Shown here in pieces: positions 45,769 through 55,930 of a stretch of 64,000 nucleotides of DNA. The stretch lies in the NCBI GenBank assembly GCA_004794655.1, contig SMMW01000612.1:1017501-1081500 (forward strand), read 5' to 3'. The notes beneath the pieces were generated by a model. It saw only the letters and a list, made by a program, of their open reading frames with translations, was not told the DNA's origin and made no database searches. Every line of letters starts with the position of its first letter. Within the stretch, counting starts at the first letter, position 1. Position numbers and translations under genes: made by a program. This DNA comes from Marisa cornuarietis. Lineage: Eukaryota > Mollusca > Gastropoda > Architaenioglossa > Ampullariidae.

Positions 45769-46602
45769 TCAAGCAGACACACGCAAGTTACCGAATCGCA
45801 TTGATATGAAGGAATCGTATGGAACTAAACATTTTGTTACTTTCCACGGTTTACAAAAGCTGATAGAACTAGACAATTTTCTCAGCTCGTTCATGAATTT
45901 AGAAGAACGGTTGTAATAGATAAAGAAAGTGAGAAAGCTGTGTATCACAGGGAATCCGTTTGCGAATCCGCTGCAGATATCGTAAAGCCTGTAGAGGTCG
46001 CCGTATGGAGAATAGGTTTCCAAGAATAATCCAGTCATTATGTGCAGTACACCGGGTATTGAGCAGGCGATGTACACACACGTGGCGAGTATGAGAGTCT
46101 TTGTCAGCGCCACCTGCTGGCTGTTGAGTTCAATACTTGTAGAACTTGTCTTTCGTCGCCAGGCAGCTGCAGCTGTCAGTTGTATCACAGTTATCACAGT
46201 CGACAACGACACGATGAAGAAGGTAATTAGCGGAATACTGATGTGAAAAATCGTCAATGTTATGAAATCAAACACATATTTGTTAGAAAGGTAAAGTTGT
46301 GAAGGAACTAAAACCCACTGAGAGGTTCCCACTGTTTCTGTATTAATAACCTCATACTTAAGAGGCTGACAGGCAAAACCAAGATGGGAAAATATGGCGG
46401 AGACAATTAAAAGTTGTCTAATAGCACGTGTTGTAACAACAGATGGCGCCAGAAGTGGAAAGACAACACATAGGCACCTCTCTATGGCGATCACCATGAT
46501 ATAGAAGCTGGAAGTAGTTCTAAAAGCAAAATTAATGCCATAAAAATATGACACAGATTGTTGATACTCTTCTCTACCAATCCTGAACACCTTTTTTGTC
46601 AC
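45769..46602 (-). pseudogene. Decapitated chemosensory receptor (group C), TM3 to C-terminus
   Basis: An open frame of 277 codons encodes the receptor from the first extracellular loop onward: GREEYQQSVSYFYGINF, then TM3 with IAIERCLCVVFPLLA, TM4, TM5, the SQQVALTKTL loop, TM6 and a TM7 with FFIYYNRSSKF. A C-terminal tail of about 45 residues follows. There is no ATG at the N-terminal edge: the frame opens on a GTG and a stop lies just beyond. TM1 and TM2 are gone; beyond base 46603 lies the tail of a different receptor on the opposite strand. The body has no frameshift, which suggests recent loss. A distant start exon is possible but the juxtaposed tail makes rearrangement the simpler reading. 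Confidence 0.8.
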
Positions 46603-46823
46603 TTACAAATGCTCTGACACACCTTGTGTTTCCAGATTTATTTACATCTTATCAATTTCTAAATATATCGCTGACGTGGGACTTGTTGATAACATTGTTT
46701 TCATTGATAGATTCTTCTGTGAACTTCCTAATCTATTACAACCGATCTTCTAAATTTTACAATGTCTTTCGCACTTTGTACTCTTGCAAAGTATCAACGC
46801 CTTCTGACACTAGATTTATATAA
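46603..46823 (+). pseudogene. Orphan 3' tail of a chemosensory receptor (group C)
   Basis: Encodes only the end of TM6/loop 3 and TM7 (TNALTHLVFPD, then WDLLITLFSLIDSSVNFLIY and YNRSSKF), matching the last ~75 residues of the intact 52431-53534 gene. It has no start and no upstream receptor sequence on this strand. Flank homology to the intact gene continues downstream. The intact gene's AATAAA (53635-53640) is here AATGAG (46928-46933). Confidence 0.9.
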
Positions 46824-47413
46824 TTTTAGCAATGATGTTCCTCTCTGAGTATAAGTATTTAGAATACTCATAAACCTTACTTTATTTTGCAGTGTTTGCT
46901 GGCCAAAAGCTCTGTATTTAATTATAGAATGAGCGCATATAAACTCTAAGCTACGAACTGCAAAGACAAATTTACTATAATAGAGTTTAGGCTAATTAAT
47001 ATAATATAAATATATGATATATTTTAGAAAGTATTCGACAGTTAAATGTACATATAAAGAAGTAAAATGTGTACACATCAGGACCTTTCTTCAAGATCGA
47101 TCCTCTATTAGTAGGTAAAAGACAAGGACGAAGTACGAGCACTTGGGGTAGAAAACTTGACGCAAAAGATGAGTCGGCAACCAATCCGTCCTCCTTGTGC
47201 CGCCTGGCACGTGGTGCGACAGCTAGGGACCTCCATCTGGTCAGCAGGATGAAATATTATTCATTTTTATCTGTCTTTGTCGAAACCTATAAGACTACGC
47301 AAAGAAAATTTGAAATTCCAGTGAGAGGTAGAATTAGACATGAGGGCCTGGGCAAGAGGCTGTCGGTCTCTAAAGGTGTGAGAATTTCGGAATATTAGCC
47401 CGCGTGCCTGTGC

Positions 47414-47414
<1 letters not shown>

Positions 47415-47476
<62 letters not shown>
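47415..47476. repeat. TG microsatellite
   Basis: Long TG run; its counterpart in the other duplicate is at 55369-55419, so the microsatellite predates the duplication. Confidence 0.95.
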
Positions 47477-47478
<2 letters not shown>

Positions 47479-48470
47479 ATTTTATACGACTGGAGAAAGA
47501 TGTGAGGTCCTTGAAGTCTTAGATGAGCTCACCTCCCAGGCTTAGAGGAATGAGCAAAATCATCAATTCCTAACTAGAGAGTCGACGAGGCAAGCATATT
47601 GAGACAGGGTCGGGCAGATTTAAAGGAAGATATTAGGTCTGCGGCTCATCCGTGTCCGTCCTACAAAACTATGTGAGAAAAAAAACTATATCTAGTTTTG
47701 GCAAGGTATATCACATTGAAGAAGGGTTACATCCCCTATCATAGAAACAGGAAAACATTATTTTGAAGATTTGAATTTTTTGCAGTTCGCCATTCTTTAA
47801 AAAAACACGATGGTGATACGGGTGTACACGCAAAGATTGCTGCCATTTTTTTTCTTCATCACTATTGATGTCTTTTAATTCCTACATGGTGGTAACTATT
47901 TAAGATCCACTGAATATCGAACTATTGATCTCATTATTTATTTATTTATTTACTTATTTATTTATAACTTTATAAAATTGGTCTTTTCACGACGAATTAA
48001 GCTTTGAAACGTTGTTAGTTCTTACTTTGAAGTTAGGTTTCATTATAAACCTTTCGTCTCTCATTTTTGTCAAATTCCATGATTATTTTAAAATATATAT
48101 TTAATTACCTGGGTATACGATTTTAAGGATAAAGTGCGGATTCAATGTGTTATAGGTTTATCTTCCGTGGACATCCTGCCACAGACCCTTACACGCGGGC
48201 CGACACTCTAGCATTAGTCTTGACAGTAGCGCGTTCTTTTGTTCTGCAGAACTTTATCTGCCTCTTGCAAGCCCGGTGAGTTCAATAGGGTAAATTTAAT
48301 GCGTCAAAAGTTGGTACCTTAAAAGATACACCTTAAAACAAAAAAAATCTAAACATCGACTGAATCACCTCCAAAAATGTATTATACGTTGACTGCCATA
48401 TATAAACTTTGGACAACATTTATTCAATCTTTTTTGCGAGACATATGAAGGTGAATCTCGAGAATCTGTG

Positions 48471-50844
48471 CGTGCAAATATATATATATATATATACGTG
48501 TGTGCGCGCGCGGGCGCGAGTTGAGGCTTCAAATCTTAACCAGTTTTTAGGAATTTAGATGTTTGTGGATCGGGGGCAAAGCGATGTTCATGGCGGAGGG
48601 TTGAGGAATGGAGTGTTACTTCCCTTAAATGTGTTAAGAGTCAGGGATAGTCACCCCTTAATGTACTTTGGTGAATGCCTGATTGTTAGTATAGTTAAGG
48701 AAGGAGCTCGTGACTGAGCGAAATAGTCACTGTAGCACCTGTACACCAGGTGAACACATTCTATTCATTGCCAGACCAGTCGTCTAAGTAGAAGGACGTG
48801 ACAGTAACTTTCTGTGTCAAAGCGACAGGGGAATCAGTCTTGTTCCTTACCTAGTCAAGGTATGGAATACGATTTCTTTACTGCTTTGTCTTTGTAATGT
48901 TCAACGCTTTTTATATTTGGTTACAAATTTTAGATATTGTAAAGATGTATAATCGTTTTTATGTGTAACATAATGTATCAGTTACATTTGGTCTTAGTAT
49001 TCACGGAATCGCTAGGATTTCATGAATTAGTTGGGGGTAGAGAAAACGGGTAAAGGAGATATTGTGTACAGCAAGCAGGCCTGCAGAATCAATAGCCACT
49101 GATCAGGAGAAGATGTCTTCATACTGCTGTGTACAAATAGTTGATCCCAGAATATCGCCGACATCAATATTGTCGTCTGAGTGCTGAGTGCACCTTGACC
49201 TACGGAGTATATATCGTCTACAGAAGTGCTGTGTGCACTCTTCAACCCCAGCATATCGTCGTCAGCCATTAGCTCATTCTTGACGTCAGGCTAAGCGGCA
49301 GTTTGACCCACTGCGACGAAAGGTTTTAGCTTTGGGACAAAAGTTTTTAGCCCTTTCTCAAAAAATCATAAAAAATAACTAAAAGAGGTAGAAGAACAAT
49401 TTAAATTGATAATGATAGATCGAAAGGTGTATAAAAGTAACACTTTTACCTTGTGTTTTCTTAAAAACACACTTTTTTAGTATTCTCAACAGAAAATGCC
49501 ATGATAATGAGTGCAATCCAAAACATTTTCGTGGTGACAGTTCACGTATTAAAAGCATAATTGAAAATAACATAAGGGAGGAAAGCACTGAAACAATTAG
49601 GAAATCCTTCACCATGATTCTCTCCCTTGAACTGGCAGTGAATCACATGTGATCACGTGTAGTTTTGATGGAAAATTAAGCGCCATGTTGAAATCTCACT
49701 TCAACAACCGCAAAGGAGAAGAAAATAGTCAGTAATTTTAAAATTCTAATGTATATTCTATTAAAACATATATTTGTTTGGTACTTTATATCTGTATATA
49801 TCTTGTGTAAATACTTTTTTTGTTAATTTCCAACCGGCGCAATTCAAAAGTTCTAAAACGCGTACAGTCGTAATTCTTCATTTGATTTTAGTACTCAAAG
49901 GCAAAACCTATGTATCTTAAAATTAACACCAAGAGAATGTTTTAAAAATGCTCTTTAAAACGGTGTATTACTGATGGTTGTCTTTACTGTAGGTTAATAA
50001 ATATAAATTTTCAAAGCTGCCGGTCGAACTTTCTACCCAGGGTATTTGGTAGCCATTTTCTCAACAGAAAGACAGGTACCGTGGGAAACCGCAGAATGAG
50101 TTAACAGAGTTTATTGTCTTGTGTGTACCTCGTCAGGGTGCTGTATTCACCTCGTACACATCCGCTACACGGAGTTGGAGTTAGTAGTCTACGAGATTGG
50201 TCTGACAGCTCGTCAGCGGAACCCTTTCAAGGGAGACTATTATAGGAAAGTGCACATCTGTGATTGCGTGTATTCTGACCGGACTTTGACAGTAAGTGTA
50301 TTTTGGTCATTTTTGATTGAATTCAAAATGTCGTATAGGGGCATTCGTACTTCCCGTTCTAGTTACCTTTTGAGAAGCTGTTTGGTTTAGAAATTTGAAG
50401 AGGATTTGACTTATAGAAGAATTGTTTATTGAAGATAGATTATTGGAGAGTGGAGGTATATATATATATATATTTATACACCATTGATGTGACAGTCATG
50501 CTTAATTGTTGAAATTCTTTGTGAGTCGGAAAAGTATTTGAATTTGGTGACATTTACTGCTAGACGTTGAAATTATAGAGAAATAGGAACCCACATACAG
50601 GTGTTATGTACTTTGTTGAGGGACGCAGTGGTGTGTTGTTTGTGACCTTTCTGTATGTTGCCTGATGTGTTGGTGTTATTTTAAAACCAAGAGGCAATGG
50701 AGATTTTATATTAATATTTTTCTCTTCAGCACACCTGGATTTTTTTAGAAAACAGGAAGTGACAAAAGGGAAGTATTTCTAAAAATAGCAACATATGCAT
50801 GAGCTGAAGTCGAGAAAAGATGCAATCCTCAATAATAAAAAACT
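48471..50844. other. Intergenic with repeats
   Basis: Contains a TA/CG alternating patch (48478-48515) and the repeat at 49351-49535. The open frame at 50121-50390 has ACA|GTAAGTG at its 50289 region, which could be a splice donor, but no recognised domain. A TA run lies near 50457-50472. Confidence 0.4.
49351..49535. repeat. Dispersed repeat, partner of 17469-17650
   Basis: Near-identical to part of the insertion in the left arm of the inverted duplication (ataactaaaagaggtagaa, caatttaaattgataatg). Confidence 0.8.
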
Positions 50845-50854
50845 GACCAGAACA

Positions 50855-51095
50855 CAATGTCCTGTTGATAAATGTTCTCCTCGACACTCAGATGGAGTTA
50901 GTTTGTTCTCATGAAGGAAATCCTAAAGATAATGACACTGGATTAACTTTGTTCAGAGATGTGTATAAATGTGTTTATACAGATCTGTGCTTTGTTCAAA
51001 CGTGGCGTGCGAACTTCGACCCCACACCGTACTTAACAATTTGCTCAAAACATTTCAAAATCGATTGTTATCCAGCCACTTATACAAGCTGTTAG
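50855..51095 (+). pseudogene. Decayed THAP-like zinc finger
   Basis: In one frame 50855-50912 reads QCPVDKCSPRHSDGVSLFS, with a Cys pair spaced as at the start of a THAP domain, then hits TGA. In the next frame the sequence continues through TW, FDPTP and ICSKHFKIDCYP, the W, P and C-x2-H-F landmarks of the THAP C-terminal half. The two Cys/His pairs are about 56 codons apart, close to the usual spacing. THAP domains bind DNA and occur in host regulators and in P-element-type transposases. The frameshift makes this copy non-functional, and no transposase catalytic region was found beside it. Confidence 0.55.
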
Positions 51096-52205
51096 AACCA
51101 ACTATAACTGCTGGTAGATCAAGCACCAGATATACAACATCTTTCTACACCGTCTGGTCTACAAGTAACATCGTGTGACAGTCACAAGCACATCATCATC
51201 AGTCGTATCTTTATCCAGCACCATGCTAAAAACAACTGACAGTGTGATGGCATCATTGATATGAGTGCTCCAAACAGCTAAAAGACGAACTGTGGTAAAT
51301 GTATGAGGAGCTTAAACGGTAACACATCTAAATGAGTAAGAAATAAGTTACGTTGGGTAATGTATTGGACTAAACGCTGATTGCAATAAAAAGTGTAAAG
51401 ACGGTTACTTATCTCCGAAGCTTTTTTTGATGTGGGTGCTTCTACCTCCATGTCTTGCTTTTTTCTGTGCCAACCTTTAATAATCAGGGAAACCACTGCG
51501 TGTCACAGCCTTACAGCAGGCTTTTTAACCCTCCATCAGCAACATTGCAAAAACATGACAGAAACATGATGGTTACAACATTTGTTTTTGCATTGACGAA
51601 TTTCGAAGTGGAACTGCATCTGAGGTGGCGTCACGTAAAAAAATAGTTCTTAATAGCAGTCACAATTCCCAGACTCGCCAGTGTTTCGTTCATTGATTGG
51701 AACCTTTAGTGTACATACCACCGGTCCCTAACAAGTTAGGCGTCAATAAATGTAGTGAGATATTACTACACAGACACACCCACAAACCGATCAAAGAAAG
51801 CAGAAAAAGCGCAACAAATACTGTGCCTTGTTTTGTATACCGTTTAAATAAAATAAAAATAATTATTTTATCTCTATTCTGCCCAAGTTATCAGACTATT
51901 TACAGATTGGTTAAATGTAATCTTAAGAAAATGCAGAGTTAAATAAAATGATTTTCTTTGTAATTAATTATATACTTGATTCCAATGTAAACGACAATTA
52001 GAACACAAATACGCAGTTCATTGTTTGAGCGAAAAATGAAAAGAAAATCAACAGTATTTTGTTTTTTTTTATTTCTCTGAGGCGTATAATTTTAGGTAAC
52101 TATTGAAAGGGAAAAAGCTTTTCATAAATAAAAGCTTTTTTTAACAAATGAGTAAAATTTCTATATACCATCATTGCTTCCTTTGTCGTTCCTTACACTG
52201 TAGTG

Positions 52206-52260
<55 letters not shown>

Positions 52261-52430
52261 GTGTGTGTCTGTGTGTGAGAGAGAGAGAGAGCGTAAAGAG
52301 AAAGAATTCATAAAAATCCCCCTTACTAACATTATTATTCTGATCGGTACATATTTTTTAAAATATCTAATAAATTAAAGAGAATAAGTTTATAAAACTC
52401 AGATGCAGATGGAAATAGTCGCTTGACACC
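51096..52430. other. Intergenic, upstream of the group-C receptor
   Basis: No gene recognised. A TG/GA microsatellite lies at 52209-52292, about 140 bases before the receptor start, followed by a segment resembling the 14.9/18.7 kb repeat. Confidence 0.45.
52209..52292. repeat. TG then GA microsatellite
   Basis: About 24 TG units, interruptions, then a short GA run. Confidence 0.95.
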
Positions 52431-53534
52431 ATGATGCAGTTTCTACAAGAAAATTCATCGCACATTTTGTCGTTCAGACTTTCATCAGGGCCATCTGACC
52501 TGTTTCATCATATGACAGAGCAGGTCACAACCCACTGTTGGGACTGTTCCCTGAGTAAAGCTGTGTACAATATTATACGTCTAGTCGTTGGCGGCTTTGT
52601 TCAAGATTTCATTGCATTTTTCGGCATCATTGGAAACAGTGTTTGCTGTGTAGTGTTCTGGCGCCAAGGACTGCACCACCGCATGAACCTCTGCTTATTT
52701 GTTTTGTCACTTATAGATCTTGCTTTTGTTTCCCTTGAATTTGTGTTTGCGGTAATAACTATTTTCATCACATTAGATGAGAACACAGGAGAACAATATC
52801 TCTTTCAAGCATATCGTTTACTTGGAGGAGTTGTGTGTGCTTTTAAATTAGCTTCGGCCTTAATTAACATGACAATTACTGTAGACCGGTGTTTCTGTGT
52901 TATGTTTCCTCTACGTGCAACGACCTTCGTGAAGACTCGCACTATGGGTATTTCTTTGGGTTTCATCGTCATTTTAACACAGCTTGTATTCATTCCTTTG
53001 CCTTTGAAATATGAAGTAAATCAAATCGAAAAAGGTGGCATTGTTCAATGGAAAATGGTAATAACTAACATTGGTTTGTTAAATATAGAATTGTTTGATT
53101 CTCTTATATCATTCGGGACTTTGATTTTGCCTCTTATAACGATGATTGTTGTAACAATAGCTACTGTTATTACTTTGATCATGTGGCAAAGAGTGATGAG
53201 GTGGCGAAAAGCAATTTCCTGCAGGTTTACAGATCAAGACCAGCAGCAGACAGCACTGACGAGGATGTTTGTTGGCGTGTCGGTCAAGTACATCATCGCG
53301 GCCATACCCTTTACTACAAATGCACTGACACACCTTGTGTTTCCAGATTTTTTTTCATCTTATCAATTTATAAATATATCGCTGATGTGGGATTTGTTGA
53401 TAACATTGTTTTCATTGATAGATTCTTCTGTTAACGTGCTCATCTATTACAACCGATCTTCTAAATTTAGCAGGGTCATTCTCACTCTATACCCCCACAA
53501 AACATCTTCTGACACTATAATCACATCATTTTAG
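52431..53534 (+). CDS. Gastropod candidate chemosensory receptor (7TM GPCR, group C)
   Basis: Single-exon gene of 367 residues from ATG 52431; a second ATG follows at once. The longer N-terminus has a sequon (NSS) and a CWDC pair. TM1 has the canonical GN (GIIGNSVCCVVFWRQGL) rather than PTNIINC. TM2 has LIDLAF, loop 1 TGEQY, TM3 VDRCFCVMFPLRA, TM5-TM6 loop QDQQQTALTRM, TM7 SSVNVLIYYNRSSKF. There is no cysteine in extracellular loop 2. A poly(A) signal AATAAA lies at 53635-53640, about 100 bases after the stop. Its last ~75 codons plus about 2 kb of flank are duplicated at 46.6-48.5 kb. No disruption; likely functional. Confidence 0.92.
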   Translation: MMQFLQENSSHILSFRLSSGPSDLFHHMTEQVTTHCWDCSLSKAVYNIIRLVVGGFVQDFIAFFGIIGNSVCCVVFWRQGLHHRMNLCLFVLSLIDLAFVSLEFVFAVITIFITLDENTGEQYLFQAYRLLGGVVCAFKLASALINMTITVDRCFCVMFPLRATTFVKTRTMGISLGFIVILTQLVFIPLPLKYEVNQIEKGGIVQWKMVITNIGLLNIELFDSLISFGTLILPLITMIVVTIATVITLIMWQRVMRWRKAISCRFTDQDQQQTALTRMFVGVSVKYIIAAIPFTTNALTHLVFPDFFSSYQFINISLMWDLLITLFSLIDSSVNVLIYYNRSSKFSRVILTLYPHKTSSDTIITSF

Positions 53535-54309
53535 TAATGATGTTTTTTTCTGGATTTTAGTATTGAGTAGAATATGCGGAAATCATTAGTTCCTTTGTTG
53601 TCTTTCTTTTTAAATACCCTTGCTTAAATTATTGAATAAAAGCATGTAAACTGTAAGCATTGAACTGCAAAGTCATATTTTCAATGGTCCATATAAACCT
53701 TTTGTAAAAATCAGGCCAGACTACAACCTTCAGAAATCACCCAGAAAAAAGAGCCCAGAAATAAAAACTTTCTTTTCTGATATCTTCTAATTAAACATTT
53801 ATTTTGACTTTGCTCTGATAAAGAAAACATACGGTTTTGATTACCAGAAGTTTTTAAGTAAACACCTATACTGATGTGGTGTGTATTACATTTGAATTAG
53901 AAGCAACACGTGTTGATGACTTTTGACAAAATATGTCTTCTGACTAGCTTCGGAGCTGCCGATACCTCTGTATAACGTATACGATATATACATATATATA
54001 TAAAATTGTGTGTGATTTTTTTCTTGTAAAGATCACAACGAGACCTCGAGACATCGAAACATACAGACTAACATATTAACAACGTGTACGCTGCTTGATA
54101 CAGATTACGAAAGGTATGATCTCAAATGCATGACCGTAATGAAGTAGAGCTAAATAATTTTAGAAATTATTCCAGACATTTAACCATACAAAAAGAGGTA
54201 TGATGTCTATATTTCCTCAAATTACTTCAGCGGTTCTTCGAGATCAGTCCTTTATTAGCTCAAAGACCCCAAAGAAATACGAGCACTTGGTGGAGAAAAC
54301 CTTGACGCA

Positions 54310-54552
54310 ATATAATAGTGAAGATTTTTATAGCGCATATTCACACTCGTAGAGAGTATGCTCTTAGCGCTTAAAACGGGGAAGAGACGTGGACTAAGTA
54401 GATACAGAACACAGGGGACGAAAGAAAACGACAGTACTGACAAAAACAGATAACAAAAGGCATCAAGTAACAGGAACAGAGAAAAATAGTGATGGGTAAA
54501 GTAGCAAGAGGGAAGGGGGGGTAAGGACTAGCATTGTGGACTAGGAGTAGTG
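54310..54552. mobile_element. SINE-like short repeat, copy 2, inserted in the duplicated flank
   Basis: Matches 40250-40512 closely. Copy 1 of the flank at 47158-47175 reads ttgacgcaaaagatgagtc without interruption. Here the same sequence is split: ttgacgcaa, the repeat, then aaaaagattagtc. It carries only a remnant TAA tail (tataatag). Confidence 0.85.
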
Positions 54553-55350
54553 AAAAAGATTAGTCAACAAGATGAAAGCGTCTGAACTGCCATCTCTCTT
54601 CGTGGAAACCTCAGGGTTTACGGAAGTGGAATTTGAGATGCTAGTGAGGGGTACAAGTTCGACACGAAGGTCGGGGCAAGAGGCTGCTCTTCTCAAAATA
54701 CGAGAGAACATGTGATTAATAGCCTTCGTTCCAAAGCTACGGGGTCGGGGGATTATGTCGCAGATTAGGGATCGTGTGGCTACTGTATATCTCATTGCTT
54801 ATTCCGTCGTCTGCTTCTGAGTGTTGTACGCTGGTGAAGTGAACAATAACTCGTCGTAGAAGCCACGTGACGTCACTTGACTTGGACAGCCTTGGGGATT
54901 CCCCTCGTTATGGAAGAAGTTTTCGCTTTTCGATCTAGCTGACAGACCAAGTGAGGGAGGGGGGTGGTACTACAAGTGGGATGTCATCGAAATGCCATGC
55001 TGGTCACCTTCAGAACATAATAACCACCTCAATATGGAGAGAGAATGAGACAAATGAGGAATTGCAGTAGAAGAGTAGCAGTAACAGGTGCCAGAGCTAC
55101 GCTGATGTGCGAGTGTATATATCTTTATAAGAAACATGTTAGCTGCACTTTCGAAGTACGGAAACTGCGGATGGCGTGGGAAACTTTACTAAATGAGCCA
55201 AATTGCCGTATATATGTAGTTCACATAATTTGCAGGTTAATAAATCTTTCACGTAATATTTGATTTCACACATCGATAAGTCTTTTGCTCGGGGAAAAAA
55301 CAAGAGTAGTAGCTCGTAAAGTGTGTCACACGACGATTTTTGAGTGCAAA

Positions 55351-55366
55351 TTATATATATATATAT

Positions 55367-55419
<53 letters not shown>
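55351..55419. repeat. TA then TG microsatellite
   Basis: A TA run followed by about 25 TG units. Confidence 0.95.
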
Positions 55420-55420
<1 letters not shown>

Positions 55421-55930
55421 CTAGTTTAAGTGCGATCCTAGAAGTGCTCATCTCCTAGCTTTTGAGGGGTTAGAAAAATCATCGACGACGCTATCATTTT
55501 GAGACCGGGACGGATAAATATTTATTATTATTACTTTTTGTAATCATTCTAATTCATGCGTACCTAGGTATCAAAATACAAGGTTAAAGTCGGGACTCAA
55601 TGTGCTATAGGTTTGTCTTCCGTCGACCTCCTGCCACAGACGTTTGAACGCGGGCCCAGCACTCACCCGTCCGACTTGACATTAGTTCGTTTTTTTGTTC
55701 TATACCATTATCTCTTTCGAAGACCCTATAATCTTCATTAGGAAAAGAAAATATGGCAAAAAATGTTATTTAAAAAATTACACCACAAAATAAAAAAACA
55801 CTAATCAACTTAATCACCTCCAAAAATGTATTTTACGTTGACTGTCATATGCATGAAAAAGTGATTAATAGCCTTCGACAACATTTATTTAAGTTTTTTT
55901 CTGCAGAACATGTGAAATCTTTCACCAGGT

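Larger units (their letters stand above)
46603..48470 (+). repeat. Segmental duplication, copy 1 (partner 53310-55930)
   Basis: Beyond the receptor tail, matched blocks in the same order include gagcacttgg/gtagaaaac, ggcaagaggctg, the TG microsatellite at 47415-47476, and ctcctagc/ctcccaggc. Later come ataggttt.tcttccgt, cctgccacaga, cgcgggcc and atcacctccaaaaatgta. Copies are clearly diverged and differ by indels. Confidence 0.85.
53310..55930 (+). repeat. Segmental duplication, copy 2 (partner 46603-48470)
   Basis: Contains the same ordered blocks as copy 1, with the extra short repeat at 54310-54552 and a longer AT-rich filler. Direct orientation. Confidence 0.85.

Noticed and set aside
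50121..50390. 89-codon frame with an internal splice-donor-like ACA|GTAAGTG
   Set aside because: No domain and no matching acceptor that restores a longer frame; too weak to call an exon.
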